Assembly (NCBI RefSeq): GCF_003151255.1
Contig: NZ_CP029481.1
Span: 744,001-808,000, forward strand
Direction of reading: 5' to 3'
Source of the DNA: Microvirga sp. 17 mud 1-3
GTDB taxonomy: Bacteria > Pseudomonadota > Alphaproteobacteria > Rhizobiales > Beijerinckiaceae
DNA length: 64,000 nucleotides
Shown: positions 17,813 to 27,344 of the stretch, one piece after another
How positions within the stretch are numbered: the first letter of the stretch is position 1
Layout: each line of letters starts with the position of its first letter
Notes under the pieces: generated by a model
Databases searched by the model: none
Told to the model about the DNA's origin: nothing
The model's input: only the letters and a program-made list of their open reading frames with translations
Program-made: the position numbers and the translations under genes

Positions 17813-18079
17813 ATGAACGAGGTTGACGCCCTGGAGCTTGTTCGCTCTGCCATCTGGACGATTATTGTCGGTGCCGGGCCGGCGGTCGGCGCTGCCATGG
17901 TTGTTGGTATTGTTATCGCCCTGATCCAAGCTCTCACACAGATACAGGAAGTGACCCTTACATTCATTCCTAAGATCATAGCCATTCTTTTGGTGACATT
18001 GTTGACCGGTTCTTTCATTGGTTCGCAAATTTTTGCGTTCACTGAACAGGTCTATGCTCGGATTGAAACCGGGTTTTAA
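17813..18079 (+). CDS. fliQ: FliQ, flagellar export gate subunit
   Basis: An 88-residue protein with two membrane helices (about 15-40 and 50-75) and the family pattern ALIQALTQIQEVTLTFIPKI. It forms the export gate with FliP and FliR. It lies between flgD and flhA; fliR follows flhA. No anomaly. Confidence 0.94.
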   Translation: MNEVDALELVRSAIWTIIVGAGPAVGAAMVVGIVIALIQALTQIQEVTLTFIPKIIAILLVTLLTGSFIGSQIFAFTEQVYARIETGF

Positions 18080-18182
18080 AGACGCTTCATGCTTCGGGTG
18101 CGCTCGTGGCGCTACTGGAGAGCCTCGCACAAGCTTTGTGGCTGAGTCCTACGGTTGAGAAACCGAACCGGACTCGAGTTGA

Positions 18183-20264
18183 ATGGCCGTTACAGATGCT
18201 ATAGCCCCGGAGCGCAACAAAAGCAGGGATATCGCTTTTGCTGGCGGTATCGTCGCTATCCTGGCGATCCTGTTTCTGCCCATCCCTGCACTTCTGATTG
18301 ATATGGGGCTTGCCCTTTCGATCGCGCTCTCCGTCCTCATCCTCATGGTGGCGCTGTGGATTCAGAAGCCCCTTGAGTTCTCGGCCTTTCCGACGGTTCT
18401 TCTGATCGTAACTTTGCTTCGCCTGTCCTTAGGCATCGCAACGACCCGCTTGATCCTCGCGAAGGGACATGAGGGCGTTTCCGCTGCGGGCCACGTTATC
18501 TATGGATTCTCCCAGTTCGTGATGAGCGGTGACTTCGTCATCGGAATTGTCGTCTTTCTCATCCTCATCACGGTCAATTTTCTTGTCATCACCAAAGGTG
18601 CAACCCGTATCGCCGAGGTCGGCGCTCGTTTTACCTTGGATGCAATTCCAGGAAAGCAGATGGCCATCGATGCGGACCTTTCTGCAGGGCTCATTGATGA
18701 CAAGGAGGCTCAACGCAGGCGCAGGGAACTCGAGGAGGAAAGTGCCTTTTTCGGTTCCATGGACGGTGCGTCGAAGTTCGTCCGTGGCGAAGCCGTAGCG
18801 AGCTTGATCACCATTGCGGTTAACATCTTCGGTGGAATCATCATTGGAGTGACCCGTCATGGCATGACCCTGTCTCACGCCGCAGATGTGTTTACTAAAC
18901 TCTCCGTTGGCGACGGTCTTGTTGCTCAGATTCCGGCTCTGGTCGTGTCCTTGGCCGCTGGCCTGCTAGTCTCCAAGGGGGGAACACGCGGGACTGCAGA
19001 GCAAGCAGTCATGGGGCAATTGGGGGCTTATCCGCGGGCATTGTTTGTTGCCGCTATCCTTATGTTTGTCTTTGCCCTCGTGCCGGGGCTGCCATTTATC
19101 CCATTTATGGGGCTTGGGGGCCTCATGGCCTTCATTGCATATACTATTCCAAAGCGCCTGGCGGAGCAGCGGGCAGCCGAAAAGGCGAAAGCAGTTGCGG
19201 CTGAAGAGCAGAGCCGGACGGATACGAAGGACTCGGTGAAGGAATCTCTTAAGACCGCTGAAATTGAGCTCTGCCTAGGTAAGCATCTCGCGGTGCAGCT
19301 ACTCAGTTCCCATAGCGAGTTGGCGCATCGTGTTAGCAAGATGCGACGGAAGTTTGCGCAACAGTATGGATTTGTTGTCCCGGATATTAAGCTATCTGAC
19401 AGTCTCACAATTCCTCCGAAAAGCTATCAGGTGAAAATCCACGGCACGGTCGTCGTGAGCCAAGAGACACGTCCTGGCGAACTCTTGGTAGTCATCGGCG
19501 ATGGCCCTAAGCCCGATGTGCCCGGCGATGAGGTTCGTGAGCCCGCTTTCGGCATGAAAGCGATGTGGATCTCCGATGCCTATGCCAGTGAAGTAAAGCG
19601 CGAAGGGTTTAGCCCTGTCGACAGCAATTCTGTTCTTCTGACTCATCTGAGCGAAGTCATCCGAAACAACCTGCCTCAGCTCTTGTCCTACAAGGACATG
19701 CGCTCACTCCTTGACCGGCTTGACCCGGAGTACAAGAAGCTTATCGATGATATTTGCCCTTCTCAGATATCATATTCTGGCCTTCAGGCGGTTCTAAAGC
19801 TGCTCCTGGCGGAGCGTGTCTCCATCCGCAACTTGCACTTGATACTCGAGGCAATCGCAGAAATTGCTCCGCATGCCCGTCGATCTGAGCAGATTGTGGA
19901 GCATGTTAGAATGCGTATTGCGCAGCAGATATGCGGGGATCTGGCGGATGGTAGTGTACTGAACGTCCTGCGCTTGGGTAACAGATGGGACCTTGCCTTC
20001 CACCAGAGCCTGAAGCGCGATGCAAAAGGCGATGTGGTTGAGTTCGACATCGACCCGCGCCTCGTTGAGCAATTTGGCTCGGAAGCTTCAGAGGCAATTA
20101 AAAAGCGCATGAAGGAAGTTCACAGCTTTGCGCTAGTGACTGCGCCGGACGCACGACCTTACGTGCGAATGATCATCGAGCGTCTCTTTACGACGCTTCC
20201 GGTGCTCTCACATCTGGAGATCGCTCGCGGCGTCGAAATCAAGTCGCTTGGGACAATTTCGTGA
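18183..20264 (+). CDS. flhA: FlhA, flagellar export gate protein
   Basis: A 693-residue FlhA. About eight membrane segments occupy residues 20-315, with the FHIPEP-type cytoplasmic loop after helix 4 ([35 protein letters not shown]). The large C-terminal cytoplasmic domain (about 350-690) docks substrates and chaperones. Full length with intact motifs. Its TGA overlaps the GTG of fliR. Confidence 0.96.
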   Translation: MAVTDAIAPERNKSRDIAFAGGIVAILAILFLPIPALLIDMGLALSIALSVLILMVALWIQKPLEFSAFPTVLLIVTLLRLSLGIATTRLILAKGHEGVSAAGHVIYGFSQFVMSGDFVIGIVVFLILITVNFLVITKGATRIAEVGARFTLDAIPGKQMAIDADLSAGLIDDKEAQRRRRELEEESAFFGSMDGASKFVRGEAVASLITIAVNIFGGIIIGVTRHGMTLSHAADVFTKLSVGDGLVAQIPALVVSLAAGLLVSKGGTRGTAEQAVMGQLGAYPRALFVAAILMFVFALVPGLPFIPFMGLGGLMAFIAYTIPKRLAEQRAAEKAKAVAAEEQSRTDTKDSVKESLKTAEIELCLGKHLAVQLLSSHSELAHRVSKMRRKFAQQYGFVVPDIKLSDSLTIPPKSYQVKIHGTVVVSQETRPGELLVVIGDGPKPDVPGDEVREPAFGMKAMWISDAYASEVKREGFSPVDSNSVLLTHLSEVIRNNLPQLLSYKDMRSLLDRLDPEYKKLIDDICPSQISYSGLQAVLKLLLAERVSIRNLHLILEAIAEIAPHARRSEQIVEHVRMRIAQQICGDLADGSVLNVLRLGNRWDLAFHQSLKRDAKGDVVEFDIDPRLVEQFGSEASEAIKKRMKEVHSFALVTAPDARPYVRMIIERLFTTLPVLSHLEIARGVEIKSLGTIS

Positions 20265-21016
20265 TTCCGGTCACACAAGAGACGTTTCTAGCAGTCTTCC
20301 TCATTTTCTGCCGCGTTGGTGGGTGCCTGCTGATCGTCCCTGGCTTTTCAAGTGCCCGGATCCCTCCGCAGGTCCGGCTTTTCATGGCACTGGCCGTCAG
20401 CCTATCGATCTCGCCGTTGCTGATCAGCAAATTTCAAGGAGATCTCAAAGGGATAGCCCCAGGTACGACACTGTTCTGGATATTTTCTGAAAGTGTCACA
20501 GGGCTCCTGATCGGCCTTCTCGGGCGTATCTTTTTCATGGCTCTGCAGACCCTTTCGACGGCAATCGCTATGGGGATCGGCTTCGGTAGCCTAGCGGGCG
20601 CACCTATGGATGATGGTGAATCCCTCCCTGCGATCGGATCATTAATTATGATGGTCGCCACGGCACTGGTTTTCATGGCGGATCTGCACTGGGAGCTCTT
20701 TCGAGGATTAATTGCGTCCTACTCAAGATTACCGCCGGGCGAGAGCTTTGGCACACAACTCGCTCTGGTCCAGATCACTGACCAGATTACGGCTACATTC
20801 CTTCTTGCGCTTCGGATCAGTAGCCCATTTATCGTCTACTCCGTTATCGTGAATCTAGCGGTCGGACTTGCAAATAAGCTGACCCCAACTATTCCAGTCT
20901 ACTTTCTGGCGACCCCTTTCGTGCTGCTGGGCGGTATGCTGATGCTATACTTCCTGTTCAAAGAGTTCATGCTCCTGTTCATTGCTGATTTCGCTGCATG
21001 GTTAAGCCGAGGGTAG
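20261..21016 (+). CDS. fliR: FliR, flagellar export gate subunit
   Basis: A 251-residue protein with about six membrane helices and the early motif [17 protein letters not shown] typical of FliR. The start is GTG, overlapping the flhA stop as GTGA. It assembles with FliP and FliQ into the export channel. A small coiled-coil gene follows 7 bases after its stop. Confidence 0.94.
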   Translation: MIPVTQETFLAVFLIFCRVGGCLLIVPGFSSARIPPQVRLFMALAVSLSISPLLISKFQGDLKGIAPGTTLFWIFSESVTGLLIGLLGRIFFMALQTLSTAIAMGIGFGSLAGAPMDDGESLPAIGSLIMMVATALVFMADLHWELFRGLIASYSRLPPGESFGTQLALVQITDQITATFLLALRISSPFIVYSVIVNLAVGLANKLTPTIPVYFLATPFVLLGGMLMLYFLFKEFMLLFIADFAAWLSRG

Positions 21017-21023
21017 AGTTTCT

Positions 21024-21422
21024 ATGAACCAGCGCCTTACCAAAGCCAAACGTCTCTTAAAACTTCAAGAGCAGTTGCACGAAATCGAGAAATGGAAGCT
21101 CGCTGGCCTCCGGAAGAAAGGAGGGGAGCTTCGTGAGGCTCAGGCATCCCTCATTCAGACATTAAATGACGCCGAGGCCCTTTATGGTCTTTTTGTTGAC
21201 GCCAGAGCTAGGCGGCTGCAGCAACTTGCATCTCAGGAAGCTCACAACAAGCAGCTTGAGGAACAACAAAGCGAGGTTGCTCTTGATCGAGCGAAGAAAG
21301 TCAAGCGTATCGAAAGAGCGGTTAGCCGCCTGAAGGTGGATGATCGGCGTGCGGTCGAGAAAGCTGACTACATGCAACTTCTGGATATTTTGACTTCAAA
21401 GCCGAAAGCAAGCCTCCCGTAA
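21024..21422 (+). CDS. FliJ-like coiled-coil protein
   Basis: A 132-residue, highly charged, almost wholly helical protein with long heptad-like stretches (LKLQEQLHEIEKWKLAGL). Size and composition fit FliJ, the coiled-coil partner of the FliI ATPase, and it lies 7 bases after fliR. FliJ proteins have weak sequence signatures, so the name is an inference from shape and position. Confidence 0.65.
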   Translation: MNQRLTKAKRLLKLQEQLHEIEKWKLAGLRKKGGELREAQASLIQTLNDAEALYGLFVDARARRLQQLASQEAHNKQLEEQQSEVALDRAKKVKRIERAVSRLKVDDRRAVEKADYMQLLDILTSKPKASLP

Positions 21423-21470
21423 GCTAAAGACACTAAAGAGAGGCAAAGGGGAGAGCAAGAAGGAGCATTC

Positions 21471-21971
21471 ATGGGAATCAAGCCGCCCTCAGACATCGTG
21501 CTAGATGTGGCACGCGCTGCGGATCCCGTGAAACTTCAGACTGCAAGCCGTAAGCTGATGGAACTATCTGATAGCGGTGGCGCCACCGAATTTGCGGAAG
21601 TTTTTAACTCCATGCCGCATAGAGGTGGAACAGCGACAAAGGATCCTTATGCAATTCAAGTGATCTCCCAGAATCAGACCACTCTGGGCAGTGCTGCGAA
21701 GCCTGGGTCTGCTTACCAGCAGTTTGAAGCCTTCGTTCTGCAGAGTTTCATAGAGTCGATGTTGCCGAAAGACTCCGAAGCGACCTTTGGAAAAGGGACT
21801 GCTGGTAGCGTATGGCGATCTATGATGGCTGAGCAGATTGGCGCACAAATCGCCAGGGCAGGAGGCATTGGGATCGCATCAAAGTTGCTCGCGGGGCGCG
21901 CAGTTTCAGCTAATGAAAACGCTGTGGCAAGCCCCACAGTGGCCGGACATGCGTCGGAGAGCGAGACCTAG
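21471..21971 (+). CDS. Rod-binding protein (FlgJ N-terminal type, CheL-like)
   Basis: A 166-residue protein. Its central part carries the FlgJ N-terminal rod-binding pattern (YQQFEAFVLQSFIESMLP, then WRSMMAEQIGAQIARAGGIG). It lacks the muramidase domain of enteric FlgJ, as in rhizobia where this gene has been called cheL. It probably scaffolds rod assembly in the periplasm. AAGGAG precedes the ATG. Confidence 0.85.
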   Translation: MGIKPPSDIVLDVARAADPVKLQTASRKLMELSDSGGATEFAEVFNSMPHRGGTATKDPYAIQVISQNQTTLGSAAKPGSAYQQFEAFVLQSFIESMLPKDSEATFGKGTAGSVWRSMMAEQIGAQIARAGGIGIASKLLAGRAVSANENAVASPTVAGHASESET

Positions 21972-22023
21972 AACTCGTCTTCTGTGAAGTAAGCGATCTT
22001 TGGGCATATCAGAGGGTACAGCC

Positions 22024-22371
22024 TTGTCGATGTTAAGAAAATCTATTGAGCGCCTTGAGGAGACAATTGAGGCTGAAACCGCCGCTCTTCTTGCTCATGT
22101 GCCAATCGATCATCAGGAATTCAACAGGCGTAAGAATCAGAGCCTTCTGGAGCTCACGCGTCTTGTTCGCCATTTGCAAGACGAGCCTACGAAGCAGGAC
22201 CTGACAGAGCAACTTCAGAGCCTAAAGACGAAACTTGATCAGAACCACGCCGTTCTCGAAATGAATCTTCGAGCTGTTCAGGAGGTTGCTACCATCATTT
22301 CGGAAGCAATTCAGAGTTCCGAGTCAGATGGTACATACTCTGCTGGTATCCTTCCCGTATCGCCAGAGTAG
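22024..22371 (+). CDS. FlgN-like export chaperone
   Basis: A helical protein of about 115 residues, acidic and with an amphipathic C-terminal helix (NLRAVQEVATIISEAIQ) as in FlgN-type chaperones for FlgK and FlgL. The start is uncertain: TTG 22024 has AGAGGG 7 bases ahead, ATG 22030 lies in the same frame, and the frame is open back to TTG 22000. Position at the end of the flagellar run supports the role. Confidence 0.6.
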   Translation: MSMLRKSIERLEETIEAETAALLAHVPIDHQEFNRRKNQSLLELTRLVRHLQDEPTKQDLTEQLQSLKTKLDQNHAVLEMNLRAVQEVATIISEAIQSSESDGTYSAGILPVSPE

Positions 22372-22377
22372 TTGGTC

Positions 22378-22827
22378 ATGGGGCGAATTCTGGTTACGGG
22401 CTTCTGGATTTGTGCGATCACGCTTCTGTCGTGCTACGGCGCGGTTTATTGGGGTACAGGCCTAAAGATTGTCAAGCAAGATGAATACTTAGAAGGACTA
22501 GAATATCGCAAGGTTCGAGCAATCAATGTCCCGGTGATTGCAGAGGGCGCCGTTCAGGGCTACGTGATTGCCAACTTGGTCTTCACAGCGGATGCAAGAA
22601 CGCTCCGCAACCTCTCGGTGCCGATAGAGACGTTCTTTATCGATGAGACGTTTCGCCAAGTTTATTCCGATGAAAAATTAGATTTCAGGAAGCTCTCGAA
22701 ATATGACGTGCCGGCTTTGCTTGCCAATGTTAAGCGTAAGGTAAACGAGCGGATGGGCGCGGAGATCGTTAGGGATGTGCTTGTTGAGAATTTCAATTTT
22801 GTCAGCAAGAGCGACATTCGTTCGTAG
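22378..22827 (+). CDS. FliL-like single-pass membrane protein
   Basis: About 149 residues: an N-terminal membrane helix (about 3-25) and a periplasmic domain. The domain ends with a long helix then strand (VNERMGAEIVRDVLVENFNF), like the C-terminus of FliL (helix with N-x-x-x-G, then VLFTEF). Overall similarity is weak, so this is a structural guess. The ATG lies 6 bases after the flgN-like stop (TTG 22372 is an alternative). It is the last gene of the plus-strand flagellar run. Confidence 0.6.
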   Translation: MGRILVTGFWICAITLLSCYGAVYWGTGLKIVKQDEYLEGLEYRKVRAINVPVIAEGAVQGYVIANLVFTADARTLRNLSVPIETFFIDETFRQVYSDEKLDFRKLSKYDVPALLANVKRKVNERMGAEIVRDVLVENFNFVSKSDIRS

Positions 22828-22986
22828 TTAGTGGAGTGTTCCTCCAATTGCACAGGATAATCCCTGCATTGACTAAAGCAGCTGCTCTAAGCCGAAAGCG
22901 GCGATCTCAGAGCTTTGAGGCTGCCCGTCGTTTGACGGTTCCTGGGTGAAATTTGAACTGTAAGCCGCTGCCCAAATTGTCGGTGT

Positions 22987-25746
22987 TTAATGTGGCGAGC
23001 TGAGCAGCTTCTCCCCCGCATATGACCGGATTGTATTCATAATTGTTTTATAGCTGGCTTCATCCATGGCCAGGACAGCGCCGCCGCAAACATTGCCATT
23101 TCCTTTGAAGCCGTAGCGAAGGACGTTCGTTGTTTGCAGAGGGCCCGGGCCGCGCGAGATATATCCCTGCGTGCCCAGAGAGCCGCTTCGGCCGTGAATA
23201 ACTTCAAGGCCATCGGACGTGCCGGAGAGCCCCACTGGAACGATCCTTAGCCTTTGTCTCGATTGAGACCCGACCGCCAGTTGAGAGCCTGCAATAGAGA
23301 CCATCGTTTCTGGCTCAAAGTGGAGAAACGCCTCGAACGATATCGGGTTGTGTAGACGGGTAAAGTGGTCGAAAACTGCAAGAGCCCCAAGGTTTTCGAG
23401 CACAATAAAAATCCTCTGGTGATTAAACGATGGGCCGTAGATGTTGCTGCCAACCTCGTAGAGATGAACGCCTGAGGTGCGGGTATGGGATGTAAGCCAG
23501 GATGTTCCCGAGCCAGGCTCACATCCGTTTGGAATCGCGAGGTTGTGGGCTTGTGGAGATCCTAAATAGCGGCGTGCTTCCTCGGTTTGGGGCGACAAGG
23601 ACCCTGATGCCTCGGTGATCCACCGCCGGCCACCGCTCGCGAAGACGAAGGATGTTGAATCCCTGTGCCCTTCCAGGGAACTTTGTTCGGATAAATTTAC
23701 GCAGAAGTACCCCCAACTGCGTCCCTGCTCGTAGAATCTTGTGGCGATTATGTCCGATGAAGGGCTCACAAAGGTCCTTGCGCCTTGAGGGTAGGAAAGC
23801 TCTGCGCGTATCCCTTTGTCGTGCATCCAATGTTTGCCGTAGCCGGACAATAGCTTCCGGATCCAAGCAGCATGACGGAGGTTAAAGGGGGTGTCGCCAA
23901 AGGGAGGAAGTGCCCCACCAGGGTCTGTTAGTGAAATGAGCTGTTGTGTCGCTTCCCTCAGCCGCGGCGCGAGATACTGACAGAGAGGCGCAACTTCCGG
24001 CATGCCATTCATGACCTCGTTGAGGATCACGCCTAATGAGACAAGCTCCAAACGCCCATGAAGCGAGTCTATAGTAAACTCACCATTCCGGCCCATGAGT
24101 TCGTCGAAACCTTCGCGGAGCTTGGATAGTGCTAAGAGCGTCCAGTATGGTGCCAAGGGGGCGCGAGAGAGCGTTCGTGACGCGTCGAGCAATGCGGCCG
24201 AGGCGAAGACATGGGACAGCGAATGGCAATGTGTATTCTGGCCAATGATCTCGGCTAAAGCGAAGCCATGGCGGATCACTTCTCCTAATAACCCTCGTAT
24301 CTGTCTGGCATCATTCTTTTGACCCAGCGTTGCTCGACGGTACAGAAGCTCTAAAAGCACCTCCATCCGCTGCGCTACAGCTGTTGGATCGAGACTTATT
24401 TTGTCCCTGACATGGTTCCACGGGTTTGCCCGCGACCATGATAAAGCAAGCTCAATCGAGCGATTCAGTGCTTCAGGTTTATTCAGGCCCGGGAGGTCAA
24501 GCAGCCAAGTAAGGGATTGATACTGCGTCCGCCAAGCCGGCGATCCATAAGGATCCTCATCCCATGATGGAGAGGCAGGTAAAGGCCAGGCTGGAAAACC
24601 CTCGATGTTCAAATCGCCGGAGATGACACGATTGACGGGATGCTGTTGAAGGCCCCTCAAGCGGTAGAGCATTTGGGCTGGCCGTACGAGGTTTGTTGGC
24701 TCCGCCCATTCAGATATGGGTTTCGTTGGCTCGTCAGCTCCTGGGCCTGAAATGTCGCTTTTTAAGCGCCGAACAGCAGTACTGACGAAGTCGGCGTCCT
24801 CGTCAATCTCACCTTCGATATTCTCAAGAAGAAGATCGTACCCAAGAGAGATTTCCAGCGGCAAAACCAGTTCAACGCGCGAAGAGTCATTCCAAGTGCA
24901 GAAGCCCAGCTCCACAGTTGTGGCATTTGGTGGTGCTATGAGCTCAAGCGTAAAGCGCCGAGCCCGGGACCGCGTAGGAATGCCGATGAAGGCGCCGATC
25001 GTAGGAGCTGTAAGTGTCTCCGGATAGGGCTGCGGAATTTCGACTCCCTGCCCATCGCGATATGTCACGCGTACAAGCGCGCCCTCGGAGGCGGTGTCAT
25101 CTGTAATTACTTGACCGCGAACGAAAAGATTATGACCTGGCACTAGACCGAAGTGAAGCCAGTGCGGACGAGATGACAAGATCAGCCAGTTTCGGCGAGC
25201 ATCGAACGTGGCTTTGTTCTCGGCGCGAGAAGGTATCAGCGCGTCTGTGGATGAATCTGCCTGTCCCCCAGGCTGAACGAACTGAACCAGAGATACATCT
25301 CGGATCACGAAAGGCTTCGTGTTGCGCCAGCTTCGTATCGTTACCTGAACCTGCGTTGCAGGCGCTGGTACAAGAAAGCCGCTTCTAATGGTTCGAGTTC
25401 GTCTAAGGCGTGCCGTTCCAGGGCCGCTAACCGGATAATGGTATGGGTCGATCTGGCCCCGCACGAGACCTGGTACATAAGCAAAGTCGATACTCGAGCC
25501 ATCCTCCGCCTGAAAGTCGACACCTATGACGGCGCAATCAGTCGCGTCATTCTCCGCCTCATCGCTTTGGAATTCGATCTCGAAGCTGAATTCGCACCAG
25601 ACGTCAGGAGTAAGTTCCCGAAAAAGCAGGATGAGACGAGACCATCTGTTCTTCGTGGCAATGACGTGGGAGCCATCTTGCGAACCTGGCTCAGTGTCAC
25701 CTGCATGTTGGATCAAAGCCGGCAAGATTTGTCTTACGCCCAACAT
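22987..25746 (-). CDS. Heparinase II/III-like protein
   Basis: A large protein (919 residues from ATG 25746; TTG 25764 is an alternative). The C-terminal third has the heparinase II/III pattern: GHRDSTSFVFASGGRRWI followed by SPQAHNLAIPNG (His, Asp and Asn positions of the family). A mid-region (about 370-640) is an alpha/alpha toroid-like helical domain. The N-terminal ~340 residues look like two beta-sandwich modules. No signal peptide is seen, so it may act in the cytoplasm or leave by another route. The family cleaves or remodels acidic polysaccharides. It sits convergent to the flagellar run and next to ftcR, away from any other glycan gene; substrate unknown. Confidence 0.8.
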   Translation of the reverse strand: MLGVRQILPALIQHAGDTEPGSQDGSHVIATKNRWSRLILLFRELTPDVWCEFSFEIEFQSDEAENDATDCAVIGVDFQAEDGSSIDFAYVPGLVRGQIDPYHYPVSGPGTARLRRTRTIRSGFLVPAPATQVQVTIRSWRNTKPFVIRDVSLVQFVQPGGQADSSTDALIPSRAENKATFDARRNWLILSSRPHWLHFGLVPGHNLFVRGQVITDDTASEGALVRVTYRDGQGVEIPQPYPETLTAPTIGAFIGIPTRSRARRFTLELIAPPNATTVELGFCTWNDSSRVELVLPLEISLGYDLLLENIEGEIDEDADFVSTAVRRLKSDISGPGADEPTKPISEWAEPTNLVRPAQMLYRLRGLQQHPVNRVISGDLNIEGFPAWPLPASPSWDEDPYGSPAWRTQYQSLTWLLDLPGLNKPEALNRSIELALSWSRANPWNHVRDKISLDPTAVAQRMEVLLELLYRRATLGQKNDARQIRGLLGEVIRHGFALAEIIGQNTHCHSLSHVFASAALLDASRTLSRAPLAPYWTLLALSKLREGFDELMGRNGEFTIDSLHGRLELVSLGVILNEVMNGMPEVAPLCQYLAPRLREATQQLISLTDPGGALPPFGDTPFNLRHAAWIRKLLSGYGKHWMHDKGIRAELSYPQGARTFVSPSSDIIATRFYEQGRSWGYFCVNLSEQSSLEGHRDSTSFVFASGGRRWITEASGSLSPQTEEARRYLGSPQAHNLAIPNGCEPGSGTSWLTSHTRTSGVHLYEVGSNIYGPSFNHQRIFIVLENLGALAVFDHFTRLHNPISFEAFLHFEPETMVSIAGSQLAVGSQSRQRLRIVPVGLSGTSDGLEVIHGRSGSLGTQGYISRGPGPLQTTNVLRYGFKGNGNVCGGAVLAMDEASYKTIMNTIRSYAGEKLLSSPH

Positions 25747-25927
25747 GGAACCGGAGGTCTCCAAAACTCAGTAGCGATCGGACAGTCGCAGGACTGGACG
25801 ATATCGTTTCAGCCCATTCTGCCCCGAGGCTAAACTCATCAGGATCCTTTGAGCAATCCTGGTCTTCGAAGGGTAGGTCCACCGAGCTACAGAAGCAACG
25901 AGAGCCCTGACAGGTCCCACATATTGA

Positions 25928-26602
25928 TCAGCCGACGAAGGTATATCCGATGTATCGTTTTGCCTCGATGGGATCGTAGCCGAGGCGGGCGCGCAGCTTC
26001 TTGCGCAGCTTGCTGACATGCCCCTCAATCACGCTCTCCTCGACATCGTTGGAATAGATGCCATAGATGGCGTTGAAGATCTGGGTCTTGGTCAGGCGCC
26101 GGCCCTTGTTGCGCACCAGATATTCGAGAATATGCCGCTCGCGGCGGGGCAGCGGCAGGCTGGTGCCGTCGATCTCAGGATCGCGCCCGTCGAAATACAC
26201 CTTCAGGCGCTCCGTTGCCGCCGGCCCGGCCTGGCTGGAGCCGTTGACCCGGCGCCAGATGGCCTCGGAGCGGGCCAGGATCTCGCGCACATGCACAGGC
26301 TTGCGCACCACATCGTCGAACTTGGCGGTGAACAGCGCCAGGGTCTGCTCGAGGGAGCGGATTTCGCTCAAGGCGATGATCGGCGCCCGGGAATGGCGGC
26401 GAATGGCCTCGGCGCAGGCGATGCGCTCCTGGAATTCGCCGAGCAGGAAGCCCTGAATGGCATCGAGATCGGTGCTGGAGGCGGCTGTGAGCCAGTCCTT
26501 GAACTCGCCGGCGATGAGCCCGAGCGAGGAAACGCCTTCGCGATCGAAGCCAGCGACGTACGCAGCCGTCACCATCTGTCGTTCATCGACGACGATGTAC
26601 AT
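25928..26602 (-). CDS. ftcR: FtcR/Rem-type flagellar transcriptional regulator
   Basis: A 224-residue OmpR-like regulator. The N-terminus YIVVDERQMVTAAY and the segment DDVVRKPVHVREILAR match Brucella FtcR, and the C-terminal winged helix (about 130-224) contains LPLPRRERHILEYLVRNKGR. FtcR/Rem activates hook, motor and filament genes in Rhizobiales. The receiver lacks a clear phosphoacceptor Asp (region AIQGFLLGE), so it probably acts without phosphorylation. It lies on the minus strand with no partner kinase nearby. The palindrome CGCGAT-gat-ATCGCG at 26650-26664 lies upstream of its start and could be an operator. Confidence 0.93.
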   Translation of the reverse strand: MYIVVDERQMVTAAYVAGFDREGVSSLGLIAGEFKDWLTAASSTDLDAIQGFLLGEFQERIACAEAIRRHSRAPIIALSEIRSLEQTLALFTAKFDDVVRKPVHVREILARSEAIWRRVNGSSQAGPAATERLKVYFDGRDPEIDGTSLPLPRRERHILEYLVRNKGRRLTKTQIFNAIYGIYSNDVEESVIEGHVSKLRKKLRARLGYDPIEAKRYIGYTFVG

Positions 26603-27344
26603 GATAGAAGCCCCCCGGCCTATGCAGTTTATAGTCGAACGCAGGTACGCGCGATGATATCGCGAGTTGCTGGCGGTGAACGCCTGAGCAACGACTTTTT
26701 TACTTTTACGTTTTACTACTGCTGGTGGGCGAGTGTGCTTGGTTGGACCGCTCTGGCCCCCCGAATCAGTAGGATTATTGATAAATGCCGGGTGGGCGCC
26801 GTTGCGTCAATGACAAAGGCGTGCGGCTTGGAGTTGGGCCGGTGCTTCTCTCCGAGTGTTGCAGGCAGGTCATACGGCCGCGCCCAAAGGCAACCCCGCC
26901 AACAGCAACATCCACACCAAAAAGCGCGGACACCGAACCACATCAGCTACTGGAACGTGGTGGCTCTCGCGTCCTTATGGATCGGAAGCAGGAGCGGGTG
27001 CTGCTTTAAAAGAACGAAAGCTGTAAGCAGGCTCCAGTGCGTCCGCTGCCTCCAACCTGGCGCCCGCATAGTGCGATACTTTGTATCTATTCGTCCGGGC
27101 GAGACCAGTGACACAAGCGCCCGCTATCAAAGGTGAGCAAGTTAGAGAACTGCCCGACTGATATGTTATTAGATAAATTGAAATCTTCCCGTATCGCGAC
27201 CGCGGAGGCCCTGTGAATGCGCATCCCTCGGAATTAACCTGACGCCTAGCTTTCTTTGGGATTGCGCTTAATCCGTTTGCCGATTCAGGCTTATAACTCT
27301 AGGTAAGCGGGGAGTTTCCGCATTTGCCCTGGAGTGCACGCCAA
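26603..27344. other. Intergenic region between ftcR and the CYTH-like gene
   Basis: About 740 bases between divergent genes. It holds a TATAAA-like hexamer near 26625 upstream of ftcR, an inverted repeat at 26650-26664, and a hairpin with T tract at 26666-26701. The rest has open frames without coding character and no recognisable element. Confidence 0.5.
26666..26701 (+). terminator. Hairpin with T tract on the plus strand
   Basis: The arms GTTGCTGGCG and CGCC-tg-AGCAAC can pair around GTGAA with a 2-base bulge. After gac, the sequence runs into TTTTTT and then more T-rich bases. It looks like an intrinsic terminator for plus-strand transcription, although no plus-strand gene lies upstream; an antisense transcript across ftcR is one possible client. 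Confidence 0.5.

Noticed and set aside
26018..27136. Long plus-strand open frame of 372 codons opposite ftcR
   Set aside because: It lies antisense to the clearly real ftcR gene, has repeated low-complexity composition and matches no family.
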